Source: Lachnospiraceae bacterium (lineage in GTDB: Bacteria > Bacillota > Clostridia > Lachnospirales > Lachnospiraceae). Taken from it: a DNA stretch of 41,752 bases. Made by a program: the position numbers and the translations under genes. The first letter of the stretch is position 1, and each line of letters opens with the position of its first letter. Where the stretch lies: positions 1-41,752 of the forward strand of contig JAQVCW010000030.1 in the NCBI GenBank assembly GCA_028689585.1. The letters run 5' to 3'. Positions 17,207-26,909 of this stretch are shown here, one piece after another. Below the pieces are notes generated by a model. That model did not search any database and had not been told where the DNA came from. It worked only from the letters and a program-made list of their open reading frames with translations.

Positions 17207-18748
17207 ATGAGTAAAAGACCTACAGTATTAATGATTTTAGACGGATATGGACTGAATGACAAGGTGCAGGCAAATGCCATTGCAGAAGCAAAGACACCGG
17301 TCATGGATGAACTGATGGCAGATTGTCCTTTCGTAAAAGGCTATGCCAGCGGACTGGCAGTCGGCCTTCCGGACGGACAGATGGGAAATTCCGAGGTAGG
17401 CCATCTGAACATGGGAGCCGGACGTATCGTATATCAGGAACTGACCAGAATCACAAAAGAGATTCAGGACGGTGATTTCTTCCGGAATGAAGCGCTGCTG
17501 CATGCGATGCAGAATGCGAAAGAAAAGAATTCTTCCCTGCATATGTACGGTCTGCTGTCTGATGGCGGCGTACACAGTCACAATACCCATCTGTATGCTC
17601 TGCTGGAGCTGGCAAAACAGCAGGGACTGAAGAAAGTATATGTTCACTGCTTCCTGGATGGCCGTGACACACCGCCGGAATCAGGAAAAGATTTTGTACA
17701 GGCGCTGCAGGATAAGATGAACGAACTGGGAGTTGGCGAGATCGCTACCGTATCCGGACGTTACTACGCCATGGATCGTGATAACCGCTGGGATCGTGTC
17801 CAAAAGGCTTATCTGGCACTGACTGCCGGCGAAGGCGAGAAGGCATCCTCCGGTGTGGAAGCGGTGGCTCAGTCTTATGCAAAGGGTGAGACCGATGAAT
17901 TTGTGCTTCCTACTGTAGTGATGAAAGACGGCGCTCCGACTGCGATGATCCAGGATAATGATTCTGTGATCTTTTTCAACTTCCGTCCGGACCGTGCCCG
18001 TGAGATCACCCGTACCTTCTGCTGCGATGATTTTGACGGCTTTGACCGGGGAGCACGCAAAAAAGTGGTTTATGTATGCTTCAGTGAATACGATGTGACG
18101 ATCCCAAATAAGGAGATCGCATTTAAAAAAGTGGCAATTACCAATACCTTTGGTGAATTCCTGGCGGCGCATCATATGACACAGGCCAGAATCGCTGAGA
18201 CAGAAAAATATGCACATGTAACCTTTTTCTTCAATGGCGGTATAGAAGCTCCAAACGAAGGGGAAGACCGTATTCTGGTAAAATCTCCCAAGGTAGCTAC
18301 CTATGATCTGAAACCGGAGATGAGCGCATATGAAGTGTGTGATAAATTTACAGAGGCAATCAAATCCGGCAAATATGACGTGATCATCACCAACTTTGCG
18401 AATCCGGATATGGTAGGACATACGGGTGTGGAAGGTGCTGCGATCAAAGCCATCGAGGCTGTAGATGAATGTGTCGGCAAGGTAGTGGCAGCATTGAAGG
18501 AAGTGGACGGCCAGATGTTCATCTGTGCAGACCACGGAAATGCAGAGCAACTGGTTGATTATGAGACAGGTGCTCCGTTTACCGCTCATACCACCAATCC
18601 GGTACCGTTTATCCTGGTGAATTACGACAGCGCTTACACATTGAAAGAAGGCGGCTGCCTGGCAGATATCATTCCTACCATGATCGAGATGATGGGGATG
18701 GAACAGCCGAAAGAAATGACAGGAAAATCACTGCTGCTGAAAAAATAG
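17207..18748 (+). CDS. gpmI: 2,3-bisphosphoglycerate-independent phosphoglycerate mutase
   Basis: Interconverts 3- and 2-phosphoglycerate in glycolysis with a Mn-dependent phosphoserine mechanism. The 513-residue length is typical. Asp12 in LDGYG and Ser62 in GQMGNSEVGH are the metal ligand and nucleophile. Later landmarks are FLDGRDTPP, GRYYAMDRDNRW, FNFRPDRARE, NFANPDMVGHTG and CADHGNAE. I start at ATG 17207 (MSKRPTV), which has AAAGGAGA upstream, rather than the in-frame ATG at 17150. Co-transcription with hom is likely. The other glycolytic genes tpiA and eno are separate. Confidence 0.98.
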   Translation: MSKRPTVLMILDGYGLNDKVQANAIAEAKTPVMDELMADCPFVKGYASGLAVGLPDGQMGNSEVGHLNMGAGRIVYQELTRITKEIQDGDFFRNEALLHAMQNAKEKNSSLHMYGLLSDGGVHSHNTHLYALLELAKQQGLKKVYVHCFLDGRDTPPESGKDFVQALQDKMNELGVGEIATVSGRYYAMDRDNRWDRVQKAYLALTAGEGEKASSGVEAVAQSYAKGETDEFVLPTVVMKDGAPTAMIQDNDSVIFFNFRPDRAREITRTFCCDDFDGFDRGARKKVVYVCFSEYDVTIPNKEIAFKKVAITNTFGEFLAAHHMTQARIAETEKYAHVTFFFNGGIEAPNEGEDRILVKSPKVATYDLKPEMSAYEVCDKFTEAIKSGKYDVIITNFANPDMVGHTGVEGAAIKAIEAVDECVGKVVAALKEVDGQMFICADHGNAEQLVDYETGAPFTAHTTNPVPFILVNYDSAYTLKEGGCLADIIPTMIEMMGMEQPKEMTGKSLLLKK

Positions 18749-18761
18749 GCAGTTTAGAGAC

Positions 18762-18799
18762 AGAAAAGAAGGAGCTGGCGCATCGGCTTCTTCTTTTCT
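18762..18799 (+). terminator. Hairpin terminator after gpmI
   Basis: AGAAAAGAAGGAGC (18762-18775) pairs with GCTTCTTCTTTTCT (18786-18799) over 14 bp with one G-T pair. No separate T-run follows, but the 3' arm is itself T-rich. Confidence 0.65.
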
Positions 18800-18870
18800 G
18801 CATGTATAGAAAAACGGTTTCCATACAGAAACATTCGGGGATGCCACAATCCGGCGGGAACATGATTTTT

Positions 18871-19112
18871 GTTCCGCGCGCGAAGCTGCGCATCCGTATG
18901 CCGAAGGCTGTTTTCGTAATGCCGAAGGCTGTTTTCGTAATGCCGAAGGCTGTTCTCGTATAGGGGCACTTTCCTATACGAGAACAAAAGTGTGCTTTGC
19001 GCACCTCGCGCGCCAGTTCCTTTGGCAGCACAGCTTTTGTTCCGCGCGCGAAGCTGCGCATCCGTATGCCGAAGGCTGTTCTCGTATAGGGGCACTTTCC
19101 TATACGAGAACA
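18871..19112 (+). repeat. Module R repeat pair with 21-bp tandem units
   Basis: Two direct copies, 18871-18986 and 19039-19112, lie in the 478-bp gap between gpmI and the protease gene. Each runs from GTTCCGCGCGCGAAGCTGCG to a 14-bp hairpin, TGTTCTCGTATAGG pairing with CCTATACGAGAACA. The first copy holds three 21-bp tandem units (18898-18960, ATGCCGAAGGCTGTTTTCGT type) and the second only one. The spacer between copies partly complements the module start. No gene is supported here. The minus-strand reading frames across it are repeat artefacts. Confidence 0.85.
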
Positions 19113-19226
19113 TAGAATTTATAAATTATTTTCACACTTCCAACACAATTTCAGGATAAAGTATATTTATCTTGAAAGAAGATAAGGCTCCAACAGCAAA
19201 GGTTCAGAGAGAAAGGGGTAAGAAAA

Positions 19227-20936
19227 ATGTCCGGTAATAAAAATAAAAAATATGCAGCAGCTTGTCTGGGAGGCGGAATGCTTCTGGCGGCACTGGCGAT
19301 GACACAGAACTTTGAAAATGCAGAAGTATTTGCGGCAGATAAAACACAGCAGGAGAGCGAGCTGTCACTGGCGATTGCAGGCGGTGCTCAGACGGAGGCG
19401 GATGCAGCGTCAGATACGGTAGAAGAGACAAAAGAAGGTACGGCACTGACGCTGGCAGATGAAACAGCAGAGAGCGATGGGGCTGAGAACGAGGCGGCAG
19501 CAGAAGTGCAGGCAGAAGCGGTCACAGAAGCACAGACCGAGGCACAGACAGAAGCGGTCACAGAAGCACAGACCGAAGCACAGACCGAGGCAACTGCACA
19601 AGAGGCACCTGTCAGTTATGATACGCTTGCGACCACATCCACCGGAGAAGACGGCATTATAGCGCTGGATGTATCCGGTATAGTGGAAAACTGTATGCCT
19701 TCTATCGTAGCCATCAGCAATAAAACGGTGCAGGAGGTTCAGAGTTATCTGTACGGTTCCCAGTCAATCGAAATAGAGAGTGCAGGTTCCGGAATCATCA
19801 TTGCACAGAATGATACAGAGCTTTTGATTGCCACCAATAATCATGTGGTGGAAGATTCCAAGGATATGACCGTATGCTTCAGCGTGAATGCAGAGAATGA
19901 AGAAGATCTGGTGGTGCCGGCGGTGACCAAGGGAACGGACAGCGCAACGGATCTGGCCGTGATCGCGGTGAAGCTCAGTGATATTCCGGAAGAAATCATG
20001 AGCCAGTTAAAGATCGCCACGTTGGGAAGCTCTGGCAGCCTGAAGGTGGGAGAGACAGCGATTTCCATTGGAAATGCTCTGGGAACCGGCCAGACAGTAA
20101 CCAGCGGTATTGTCAGTGCACTGGAACGGGAGATCACTACAGAAGTAGGTACCTTCACAGAGATTCAGACAGATGCAGCGATTAACCTTGGATGCAGCGG
20201 AGGCGCTCTGCTGAACAAACGGGGCGAGGTGATCGGGATTAATTCTGCAAAGGCTACCACAGATTATGCAGAGAGCATGGGATATGCGATCCCTATTGAT
20301 ACGGCAATTCCGGTTCTGACCAGTCTGATTAATCGTGAGACCAGAGCGGTTCAGGAAAATCATGGCTATATGGGAATTACGGTAGTACCGGTATCGGAAG
20401 AAGCAAAACAGATGTACAGTATGCCGGCAGGCGCTTATGTATATGAGGTACCGGAAGGATCCGCAGCAGAAGCAGCCGGATTAAAGAAAGGTGACATCAT
20501 CACAAAATTTGATGGTATTACAATTACTACTTCGGACGGCCTGATAGAGACGCTGGGTTATTATGCACCTGGTGAGACAGTGACCATTGAAGTTTCGACC
20601 GCTGAGGGTGGTGCCTATATTTCAAAGGAGATGGAGATTACGCTGCAGAAGGGAACTTCCGATACCGCTTCAGACAGCTCTTCTGATAACGGCCGGCAGC
20701 CGGATGGTTCCGCTGACGGAAGCCAGCAGCCGGACGACAGTCAGAATGAAGATGGCGAAGCAGTTCCGGACGGCGGAAGCTATTACGGCGGCATGGACGG
20801 AAGTGAAGAGGATATGTATAATCAGTTTTATGATTATTTCTTCAACGGAGGCGGTGACGGCTACTATGGCGAAGATGGAGGCAATGGAATAGAGACCATT
20901 CCTTATGGCCAGAATGATTCCAATCAGGGGCTGTAA
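19227..20936 (+). CDS. HtrA/DegP-like secreted serine protease with PDZ domain
   Basis: A trypsin-fold (S1C) protease acting outside the membrane (569 residues). The N-terminal hydrophobic segment (about 9-27) is a signal peptide or anchor. A low-complexity Glu/Ala/Thr linker (about 45-130) contains a 36-bp duplicated block coding AVTEAQTEAQTE. The catalytic triad is His206 (ATNNHVVED), Asp242 (DSATDLAV) and Ser324 (GCSGG). The usual GNSGG has Cys in place of Asn. A PDZ domain (about 380-470) follows, then an acidic Gly/Tyr/Asp-rich tail of about 90 residues, unusual for the family. AAGGGG lies upstream. The role is probably envelope protein quality control. Confidence 0.93.
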   Translation: MSGNKNKKYAAACLGGGMLLAALAMTQNFENAEVFAADKTQQESELSLAIAGGAQTEADAASDTVEETKEGTALTLADETAESDGAENEAAAEVQAEAVTEAQTEAQTEAVTEAQTEAQTEATAQEAPVSYDTLATTSTGEDGIIALDVSGIVENCMPSIVAISNKTVQEVQSYLYGSQSIEIESAGSGIIIAQNDTELLIATNNHVVEDSKDMTVCFSVNAENEEDLVVPAVTKGTDSATDLAVIAVKLSDIPEEIMSQLKIATLGSSGSLKVGETAISIGNALGTGQTVTSGIVSALEREITTEVGTFTEIQTDAAINLGCSGGALLNKRGEVIGINSAKATTDYAESMGYAIPIDTAIPVLTSLINRETRAVQENHGYMGITVVPVSEEAKQMYSMPAGAYVYEVPEGSAAEAAGLKKGDIITKFDGITITTSDGLIETLGYYAPGETVTIEVSTAEGGAYISKEMEITLQKGTSDTASDSSSDNGRQPDGSADGSQQPDDSQNEDGEAVPDGGSYYGGMDGSEEDMYNQFYDYFFNGGGDGYYGEDGGNGIETIPYGQNDSNQGL

Positions 20937-21249
20937 AGAATGCAGTGCCATAGGCGTAAAAAACAGAATTCTGAAGGCTTATGACAAGAATATATTCCAG
21001 ATTACAGACCACTTTATCAAAGTTGTATTTCCTTTCGCAAAAGCAATCAATCACAGTGGCATAGAAAATGGCACAGAAAGAATACTTGTTGCTTTAGCTG
21101 GAAAGCCCACAATCACAATAAAGGAAATGAGTGAGCAACTCGGTTTTAGCGTTAGAAAAGCAAATCGACTTATGAAGGAACTACGAGAAAACGGGAAAAT
21201 AACACGAATCGGATCTGATAGAAAAGGCTCTTGGAAAATAAATGAATAA
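20937..21249 (+). pseudogene. 3' remnant of an AlbA/Schlafen-type ATP-binding protein gene
   Basis: An open frame running straight on from the protease stop encodes NRILKAYDKNIFQITDHFIK and a C-terminal winged helix (about 40 residues, ITIKEMSEQLGFSVRKANRLM, ending IGSDRKGSWKI). This resembles the C-terminus of putative ATP-binding/transcriptional regulator proteins with an N-terminal AlbA_2 domain, which are several hundred residues long. The N-terminal domain is missing and no ribosome site or convincing start exists. Base composition is more A/T-rich than the neighbours. It reads as the tail of a horizontally acquired gene left after deletion. The assignment is by recognition only. Confidence 0.6.
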
Positions 21250-21255
21250 TTTTGG

Positions 21256-21296
21256 AAACCAACTTCTACTCAACTTGCACAGAAGTTGGTTTTCTT
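21256..21296 (+). terminator. Hairpin terminator after the gene remnant
   Basis: AAACCAACTTCT (21256-21267) pairs with AGAAGTTGGTTT (21281-21292), followed by TCTTT. It belongs to the foreign fragment and may also end read-through from the protease gene. Confidence 0.8.
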
Positions 21297-21298
21297 TA

Positions 21299-21547
21299 TG
21301 ACTGCTTATTCGCCACTTCTCGACGAATTGTCGGGAAGTGATTTTAGCTATTTTAACTTTGGGACAAGTTGTCCATAAGTTTAGTTCCACGGTTTTATTT
21401 GTGGAGGAGTTGTCTGTATGTGGGCACGTCAATAATTATTTCTACGCTGTTTAAGAATGAGTTCGGAGCATGGTTTGACTTCGCCCCGACTTGGGACGAA
21501 GTACGGAATTCAAGATTTTAATGAGCATAAAGCTGAGCTTTTGAGCT
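21299..21547. other. Low-GC gap with hairpins and a possible protein-tail fragment
   Basis: This stretch between the gene remnant and the minus-strand zinc-ribbon gene has no complete gene. It holds a hairpin CACTTCTCGAC pairing with GTCGGGAAGTG (21314-21340) and a second, CTTCGCCCC with GGGACGAAG, near 21480-21502. One plus frame ends in FGAWFDFAPTWDEVRNSRF before a stop at about 21522. It reads like a real protein C-terminus but has no start. It is probably more of the same mobile-element scar. Confidence 0.35.
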
Positions 21548-22255
21548 TTAGAAATGAAGCCGTTTCCGCACAATATTTCTCAGCCGCGTTCTTGAAAGCA
21601 CCGCTATCTGTGCAGCGGATAAGATCACGCAGACGGTAAGAACAATGGCAGACCAGGTGATATGAACGTGGTCGGTGCGGTAGTAGCTGACCAGCGCATT
21701 GATGGCCAGACAGATCACCGCAGCAGAAAGGTTCAGATACAGAGTTCCGATCAAAAAGGAAAAGGGCAGATGCCGTACACCAAAAGCCACCAGCTCGGCC
21801 TGAAGAAAAATGATGAAGGCCAGCGGAAGCATCAGATGCCAGAACCATATGGAGGATTCGGTAATGCAGAGAATAGAAGACAATAACAGAACCACTCCGC
21901 CCAGATCCAGAAAAAGCTGCAGCCAGAGAGGCACTTTCCCGGGAAACATGAACGGGATCAGAAGCACCCAGAGCAGAATGGAGATTCCACAAATCGGGAG
22001 AGACCACAACAGGCTGTTATAAATAAAAAAATTTAAAAGCAGGCAGGCCAGTGCGGTAGTGGACAGCATGACGCTGAGAAGAATCCGGATATCCTTGTGG
22101 CTGACTTCTTCTACCGTTCCGCTCTCAGAGGGAAAGGGAGACTTGTAGTCCGATGGAAGAGGGATCTGTTTTGGATTATTTACCGGTGTCTGGCAGAGGG
22201 GACATATTTTCAGGGATGGTTCCAGTTCCACCCCGCAGTTTACACAATAGGACAT
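21548..22255 (-). CDS. Zinc-ribbon membrane protein, DUF6320-like
   Basis: A 235-residue protein with an N-terminal zinc ribbon (CVNCGVELEPSLKICPLC) followed by six or so closely spaced transmembrane helices from about residue 55 to 225, then a basic tail. I recognise the pattern as DUF6320-like; no biochemical function is known to me. The ATG is 10 bp after the stop of the condensation-fold enzyme gene on the same strand, so the two form an operon. The ribbon would face the cytoplasm and could bind metal, nucleic acid or a partner. Any role in moving or tethering the product of the neighbouring enzyme is a guess. Confidence 0.82.
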   Translation of the reverse strand: MSYCVNCGVELEPSLKICPLCQTPVNNPKQIPLPSDYKSPFPSESGTVEEVSHKDIRILLSVMLSTTALACLLLNFFIYNSLLWSLPICGISILLWVLLIPFMFPGKVPLWLQLFLDLGGVVLLLSSILCITESSIWFWHLMLPLAFIIFLQAELVAFGVRHLPFSFLIGTLYLNLSAAVICLAINALVSYYRTDHVHITWSAIVLTVCVILSAAQIAVLSRTRLRNIVRKRLHF

Positions 22256-22265
22256 AATGGATACC

Positions 22266-23582
22266 TCATTTTCGATTGCTTTCTATTTTGACAGGAATTC
22301 CATCCTGTATCAGTTTGCGGAAAAAAAGACGTTCCACATCGGTTTCTTTGATGCTGCTGTTAAAATTAATGGTCAACTGACCGTTGAAGCTGGCTATGGC
22401 ACAGTTAGTCCGGTTGGAAAACGGCTGTCCCATATAGACTTCGCATCGGTCTATCAGAGGAGTCATATCGGCAGGCAGTTTGATGATTCCCATATTGGTC
22501 AGACCGGCGGAGGAATTGTGATCCTGCACCATCCGATAAAAGCGGCGCACCACAAAGTCCTTGATAAACAGCGGAACGATGCGGATCGCAGTATTTTTCT
22601 GGACAGCAATATTTGTGGTGATATCCCCATTGAGAAATTTTGGATTGATGGCATAGCGCATAAAATGATGCGTCTGTGTTACAATTTCTTCAAAGGTGTA
22701 ATCACCAAGGCGCGGATCGATGCCCGGATAGACCATGGAAATAAAATTCCGCAGAGTTTTTGACGGAAAAAACTGACGGAGATTCACCGGCATGGCAATG
22801 CGGACCGGTTTCAGATGCCGGGGATGATCTGCGAGCTGCTTTTGAAGCAGAGCATAGAGCAGAACTGCATTCAGATACTCTGTGATCGTTACCTGATACC
22901 TTGCTGCGGCAGCCTTGACTTCAGCTACCGGCATGATTCCGTCAATTACATTCAGGGTGTAAAAGGGTTCCTTTGTGCCCCGCACCAGGTAGGTTTTGCC
23001 GGATGGTCTGGGCGGCTTTACCTTTGCAGTGGCATAGCGCAGATAGGCATCCTCCAGCTCTTCCGGATCCGGCGCCTCGTTTGTATCCAGCACATACCCT
23101 CCGCAGGAAATGGAGTGTCCAAGCAGGCGCAGATACACGGCAGTGATGGTCATCAGGACATGCATGCTTCCGGTGCCGTCTCCCAGGCTGTGGTGGCATT
23201 CCAGCGAAATTCTCCGGTCATAGTAATAAACCCGCAGAGCATAGCGGTTGTTTGTGTGAAAATTCAGCGGCATACAGGGGTTTGAAATATCAGGGGCCAC
23301 AAAGGGGCCCGGCCGGTCATTGGGTTCCAGAAAACGCCAGAATAATCCACGCCGCATGGCGGTTTTGTAGGTGGGGAAACGTTTCAGGGCAATATCTACT
23401 GCCTGCTGCAGAATGTCCGGCCGGACAGGTTCCTTCAGGAGAACCGAGAGACGGTACAGAGAAGAAAAATCCCGGCGCTGCAGGGTAGGGTAGACAATGG
23501 CTGATAAATCAAGGGGGTACCAGGTTCGCCGGCTGCCGGCTGACATTCCGGTCTTGCTGTTGTTTGAATTGTTCGATGTCAT
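22266..23582 (-). CDS. Condensation/alcohol acetyltransferase-fold enzyme
   Basis: A 438-residue member of the CoA-dependent acyltransferase/condensation superfamily. The catalytic HHxxxDG motif reads HHSLGDG at residues 130-136. The domain starts early (WYPLDLSAIVYP) and ends with a typical SFNGQLTINF segment, so it is a single stand-alone domain as in PapA-like or alcohol acetyltransferase-like proteins. Such enzymes join an acyl donor to a hydroxyl or amine. Acceptor and donor are unknown here. I start at ATG 23582 because GAAGGGAAGAG lies upstream; the frame is open back to 23636. It heads an operon with the zinc-ribbon membrane protein and is divergent from an esterase gene. Confidence 0.85.
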   Translation of the reverse strand: MTSNNSNNSKTGMSAGSRRTWYPLDLSAIVYPTLQRRDFSSLYRLSVLLKEPVRPDILQQAVDIALKRFPTYKTAMRRGLFWRFLEPNDRPGPFVAPDISNPCMPLNFHTNNRYALRVYYYDRRISLECHHSLGDGTGSMHVLMTITAVYLRLLGHSISCGGYVLDTNEAPDPEELEDAYLRYATAKVKPPRPSGKTYLVRGTKEPFYTLNVIDGIMPVAEVKAAAARYQVTITEYLNAVLLYALLQKQLADHPRHLKPVRIAMPVNLRQFFPSKTLRNFISMVYPGIDPRLGDYTFEEIVTQTHHFMRYAINPKFLNGDITTNIAVQKNTAIRIVPLFIKDFVVRRFYRMVQDHNSSAGLTNMGIIKLPADMTPLIDRCEVYMGQPFSNRTNCAIASFNGQLTINFNSSIKETDVERLFFRKLIQDGIPVKIESNRK

Positions 23583-23726
23583 TTTTCTCTTCCCTTCTTC
23601 TTTCTTTATTATAGCCATAAGAAAGATGATCTGCAAGAAAACTCTTGAAATTTTTTATGCAATTTGTTACTGTATGGTATTGAAAGAGAATTTCCAACAG
23701 GGAAATTCGGCGGAAGGGTGAAAAAT

Positions 23727-24656
23727 ATGGCAGGAAAAGAAGGAATTCTCTCGAAAATATTGGCGAAAAACGATACGAACCAGGGCCTTATGAATATTGT
23801 GCGTGCAGTGCATGGGCTGCTGGAGAGCGATGATATAGAGAAGGTGCGCAGTGCCCAGGAGAACATGGGCTCACTGCTGACCGCCAGGAAAAACAGGCGT
23901 TTTCGGGAAGAAGAACTGAATGGTATTCATGGAGAATGGACACTGGTAGACCGGCCTCATGAGAAAAAACGCATTGTTTTGTTCTGCCATGGAGGAGGAT
24001 ATTCCACCGGAAGCTGTATTTATGCAAGGTCGGTTACGACAAAGCTGGCAGAGGCAGTGGCACTGGATGTACTGAGCTTTGATTACCGGCTGGCACCGGA
24101 GTTCCCGTATCCGGCCGCCTGTGAAGATGCGATGAAGGTATGGAACAGTCTGATGCTGCGCGGCTATGGTGCGGATCAGATTATCGTGGCGGGAGATTCT
24201 GCCGGAGGCAATCTGGCCCTTTCGCTGCTGCTGAAGCTGAAATCAGAACAGCGGATGCTTCCGGGAGCGCTGATATTGATGTCCCCATGGACGGACATGA
24301 CAGCCAGCGGAAAATCCTATGAGCAGAAAGCAGATCTGGATCCGGTACTGGATGCGGATTATATGGAGCGCATGACCGTGAATTATGCACAGGAACGGGA
24401 TCGAAACGATCCGTTTTTGTCACCGCTGTTTGGCGATTTTACAGGCTTTCCGCCGACTTATATACAGGTGGGGAGCAATGAGATCCTGTTCAGCGATTCA
24501 GCGATGCTGTTTGAAAAGATGCAGAAAGCGGGTGTGAGGTCTAAAATTGACATTTACGAAGGAATGTGGCATGTATTTCAGATGACCTCTTTTAAGACTG
24601 CCTATGAGGCAGTGGATGATGCCGCACAGTTTTTATATGACACGATATTGAAGTAG
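23727..24656 (+). CDS. HSL-family alpha/beta hydrolase (esterase/lipase)
   Basis: A 309-residue cytoplasmic hydrolase. It has the oxyanion motif HGGG (FCHGGGYSTG), the nucleophile elbow GDSAGG with Ser158, the acid in the SNEILFSDSA region, and the catalytic His in GMWHVF. This is the hormone-sensitive-lipase/bacterial esterase group, which usually cleaves short-chain acyl esters. I start at ATG 23727, with GGAAGGG upstream, rather than the ATG at 23664 inside the leader. It is transcribed away from the condensation-fold gene across a 144-bp shared control region, so one enzyme may make and the other cleave related esters. That pairing is inference. Confidence 0.9.
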   Translation: MAGKEGILSKILAKNDTNQGLMNIVRAVHGLLESDDIEKVRSAQENMGSLLTARKNRRFREEELNGIHGEWTLVDRPHEKKRIVLFCHGGGYSTGSCIYARSVTTKLAEAVALDVLSFDYRLAPEFPYPAACEDAMKVWNSLMLRGYGADQIIVAGDSAGGNLALSLLLKLKSEQRMLPGALILMSPWTDMTASGKSYEQKADLDPVLDADYMERMTVNYAQERDRNDPFLSPLFGDFTGFPPTYIQVGSNEILFSDSAMLFEKMQKAGVRSKIDIYEGMWHVFQMTSFKTAYEAVDDAAQFLYDTILK

Positions 24657-24684
24657 CGGCGTGATACCGGATTTACCTTCTGAA

Positions 24685-24712
24685 TTGCTTTGCGTAATGA
24701 AATCCATATATT
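24685..24712 (+). promoter_or_regulatory. Possible enolase promoter
   Basis: TTGCTT (24685-24690) and TATATT (24707-24712) are 16 bp apart in the 108-bp gap before eno. The match to consensus is moderate. Confidence 0.45.
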
Positions 24713-24719
24713 TGGGTAG

Positions 24720-26060
<1,341 letters not shown>

Positions 26061-26066
26061 AATTTT

Positions 26067-26105
26067 GAAGAAAGGGCTTGTTCCGGTTAGCGGCAGGCCT
26101 TTTTT
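26067..26105 (+). terminator. Probable terminator after eno
   Basis: AAAGGGCTTG pairs imperfectly (one bulge) with CAGGCCTTT, followed by a T-run (26098-26105). It lies 7 bp after the eno stop. Confidence 0.65.
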
Positions 26106-26121
26106 GAACGGGAACAAATAT

Positions 26122-26405
26122 TTGGTTACATTTCAGCCTTGAAATGAAGACGCTTTCCGGACGGCTGCCCCAGGTATGCTGCGGGTGCTGTTTCGAAGGC
26201 CAAGAGCATCTAAGATTTCCGCAGGGTGTTCCAAAAGCAGGAATTGGAAGTCATAACTCGCCTTCGGCTCAGACAAATGACTCCCAATTCCATGGAACAC
26301 CCTGTGGAAACCAAGATGCTTAGGCTTTCTGCAAATGCACCTGCAGCATACCTGGGGCAGCCGCCCGGAAGCTGTGCGTCAAGTAAAAGGCTGAACGGGA
26401 ACAAA
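26122..26405 (+). repeat. Family A interspersed hairpin repeat, copy A2
   Basis: It fills most of the 428-bp gap between eno and secG. The arms begin TTCAGCCTT and end AAGGCTGAA. The outer stem contains GGCTGCCCCAGGTATGCTGC and the inner one GGAATTGGAAG around a loop near 26250-26275. The arm block CAGGGTGTTCC is perfectly matched by GGAACACCCTG on the other side. A 20-bp direct repeat (TGAACGGGAACAAATATTTG) lies at 26105-26124 and 26392-26411, framing the element and overlapping its ends. Confidence 0.87.
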
Positions 26406-26432
26406 TATTTGCATAAAATATTAAAAAAACAG

Positions 26433-26461
26433 TTGAAATAGAAATCGTTTTGTGCTAGACT
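26433..26461 (+). promoter_or_regulatory. secG promoter
   Basis: TTGAAA (26433-26438) and TAGACT (26456-26461) are separated by 17 bp. They lie just downstream of repeat A2 and 27 bp before the secG ATG. Confidence 0.7.
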
Positions 26462-26488
26462 AAGCAAGTGTGACATAGGAGGTGTGGT

Positions 26489-26719
26489 ATGTTAAGAACA
26501 GTATTTACGATTATTTTTATTTTGATTTGTATAGCGTTGACTGTAATCGTTTTGGTTCAGGAAGGCAAAAATGCAGGACTTGGCGCGATTGGCGGACTTG
26601 GAGATACTTACTGGGGAAAGAACAAAGCTCGTTCCATGGAAGGCAAGCTGGTTAAATTCACCAAGTTTTTGGCGATTGGCTTTATTGTAATTGCCGTATT
26701 TCTGAACGTGAACTTCTAA
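26489..26719 (+). CDS. secG: Preprotein translocase subunit SecG
   Basis: A small membrane subunit of the SecYEG protein-export channel (76 residues, usual size). It has two transmembrane helices (about 3-22 and 56-74) joined by a glycine-rich cytoplasmic loop with VQEGKNAGLGAIGG, the family hallmark. ATAGGAGGTG provides a strong ribosome site. A perfect terminator follows, so it is transcribed alone although it sits in the common Firmicute order secG-rnr-smpB-ssrA. Confidence 0.96.
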   Translation: MLRTVFTIIFILICIALTVIVLVQEGKNAGLGAIGGLGDTYWGKNKARSMEGKLVKFTKFLAIGFIVIAVFLNVNF

Positions 26720-26732
26720 GATAGAATTCAGT

Positions 26733-26768
26733 AAAAAACACTCTTGCGGTTGCTGAGAGTGTTTTTTT
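26733..26768 (+). terminator. Rho-independent terminator after secG
   Basis: AAAAAACACTCT (from 26733) pairs with AGAGTGTTTTTT, and T residues continue to 26768. This is a textbook terminator. Confidence 0.93.
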
Positions 26769-26909
26769 GTATATTAATGAAACGGGAAGAGAATCCTATG
26801 ATAGAAAAGCAGCTTTGTGTGCAGCACACCGAAGGCATGCAAAAGAAATGCTGCGGGATGTATATTTTTGGTTGATAAAAGAACCCTTATATGAGGGCGG
26901 AAGGATGAT

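Noticed and set aside
17681-18589. 302-codon minus-strand frame opposite gpmI
   Set aside because: Shadow of the conserved phosphoglycerate mutase frame.
18898-18960. Three 21-bp repeats as a possible CRISPR array
   Set aside because: The units are directly adjacent with no spacers and no cas genes are nearby.
18675-19113. Minus-strand frames of 119-128 codons
   Set aside because: Their repeated peptide blocks simply reflect module R tandem units, and they lie opposite the gpmI terminator.
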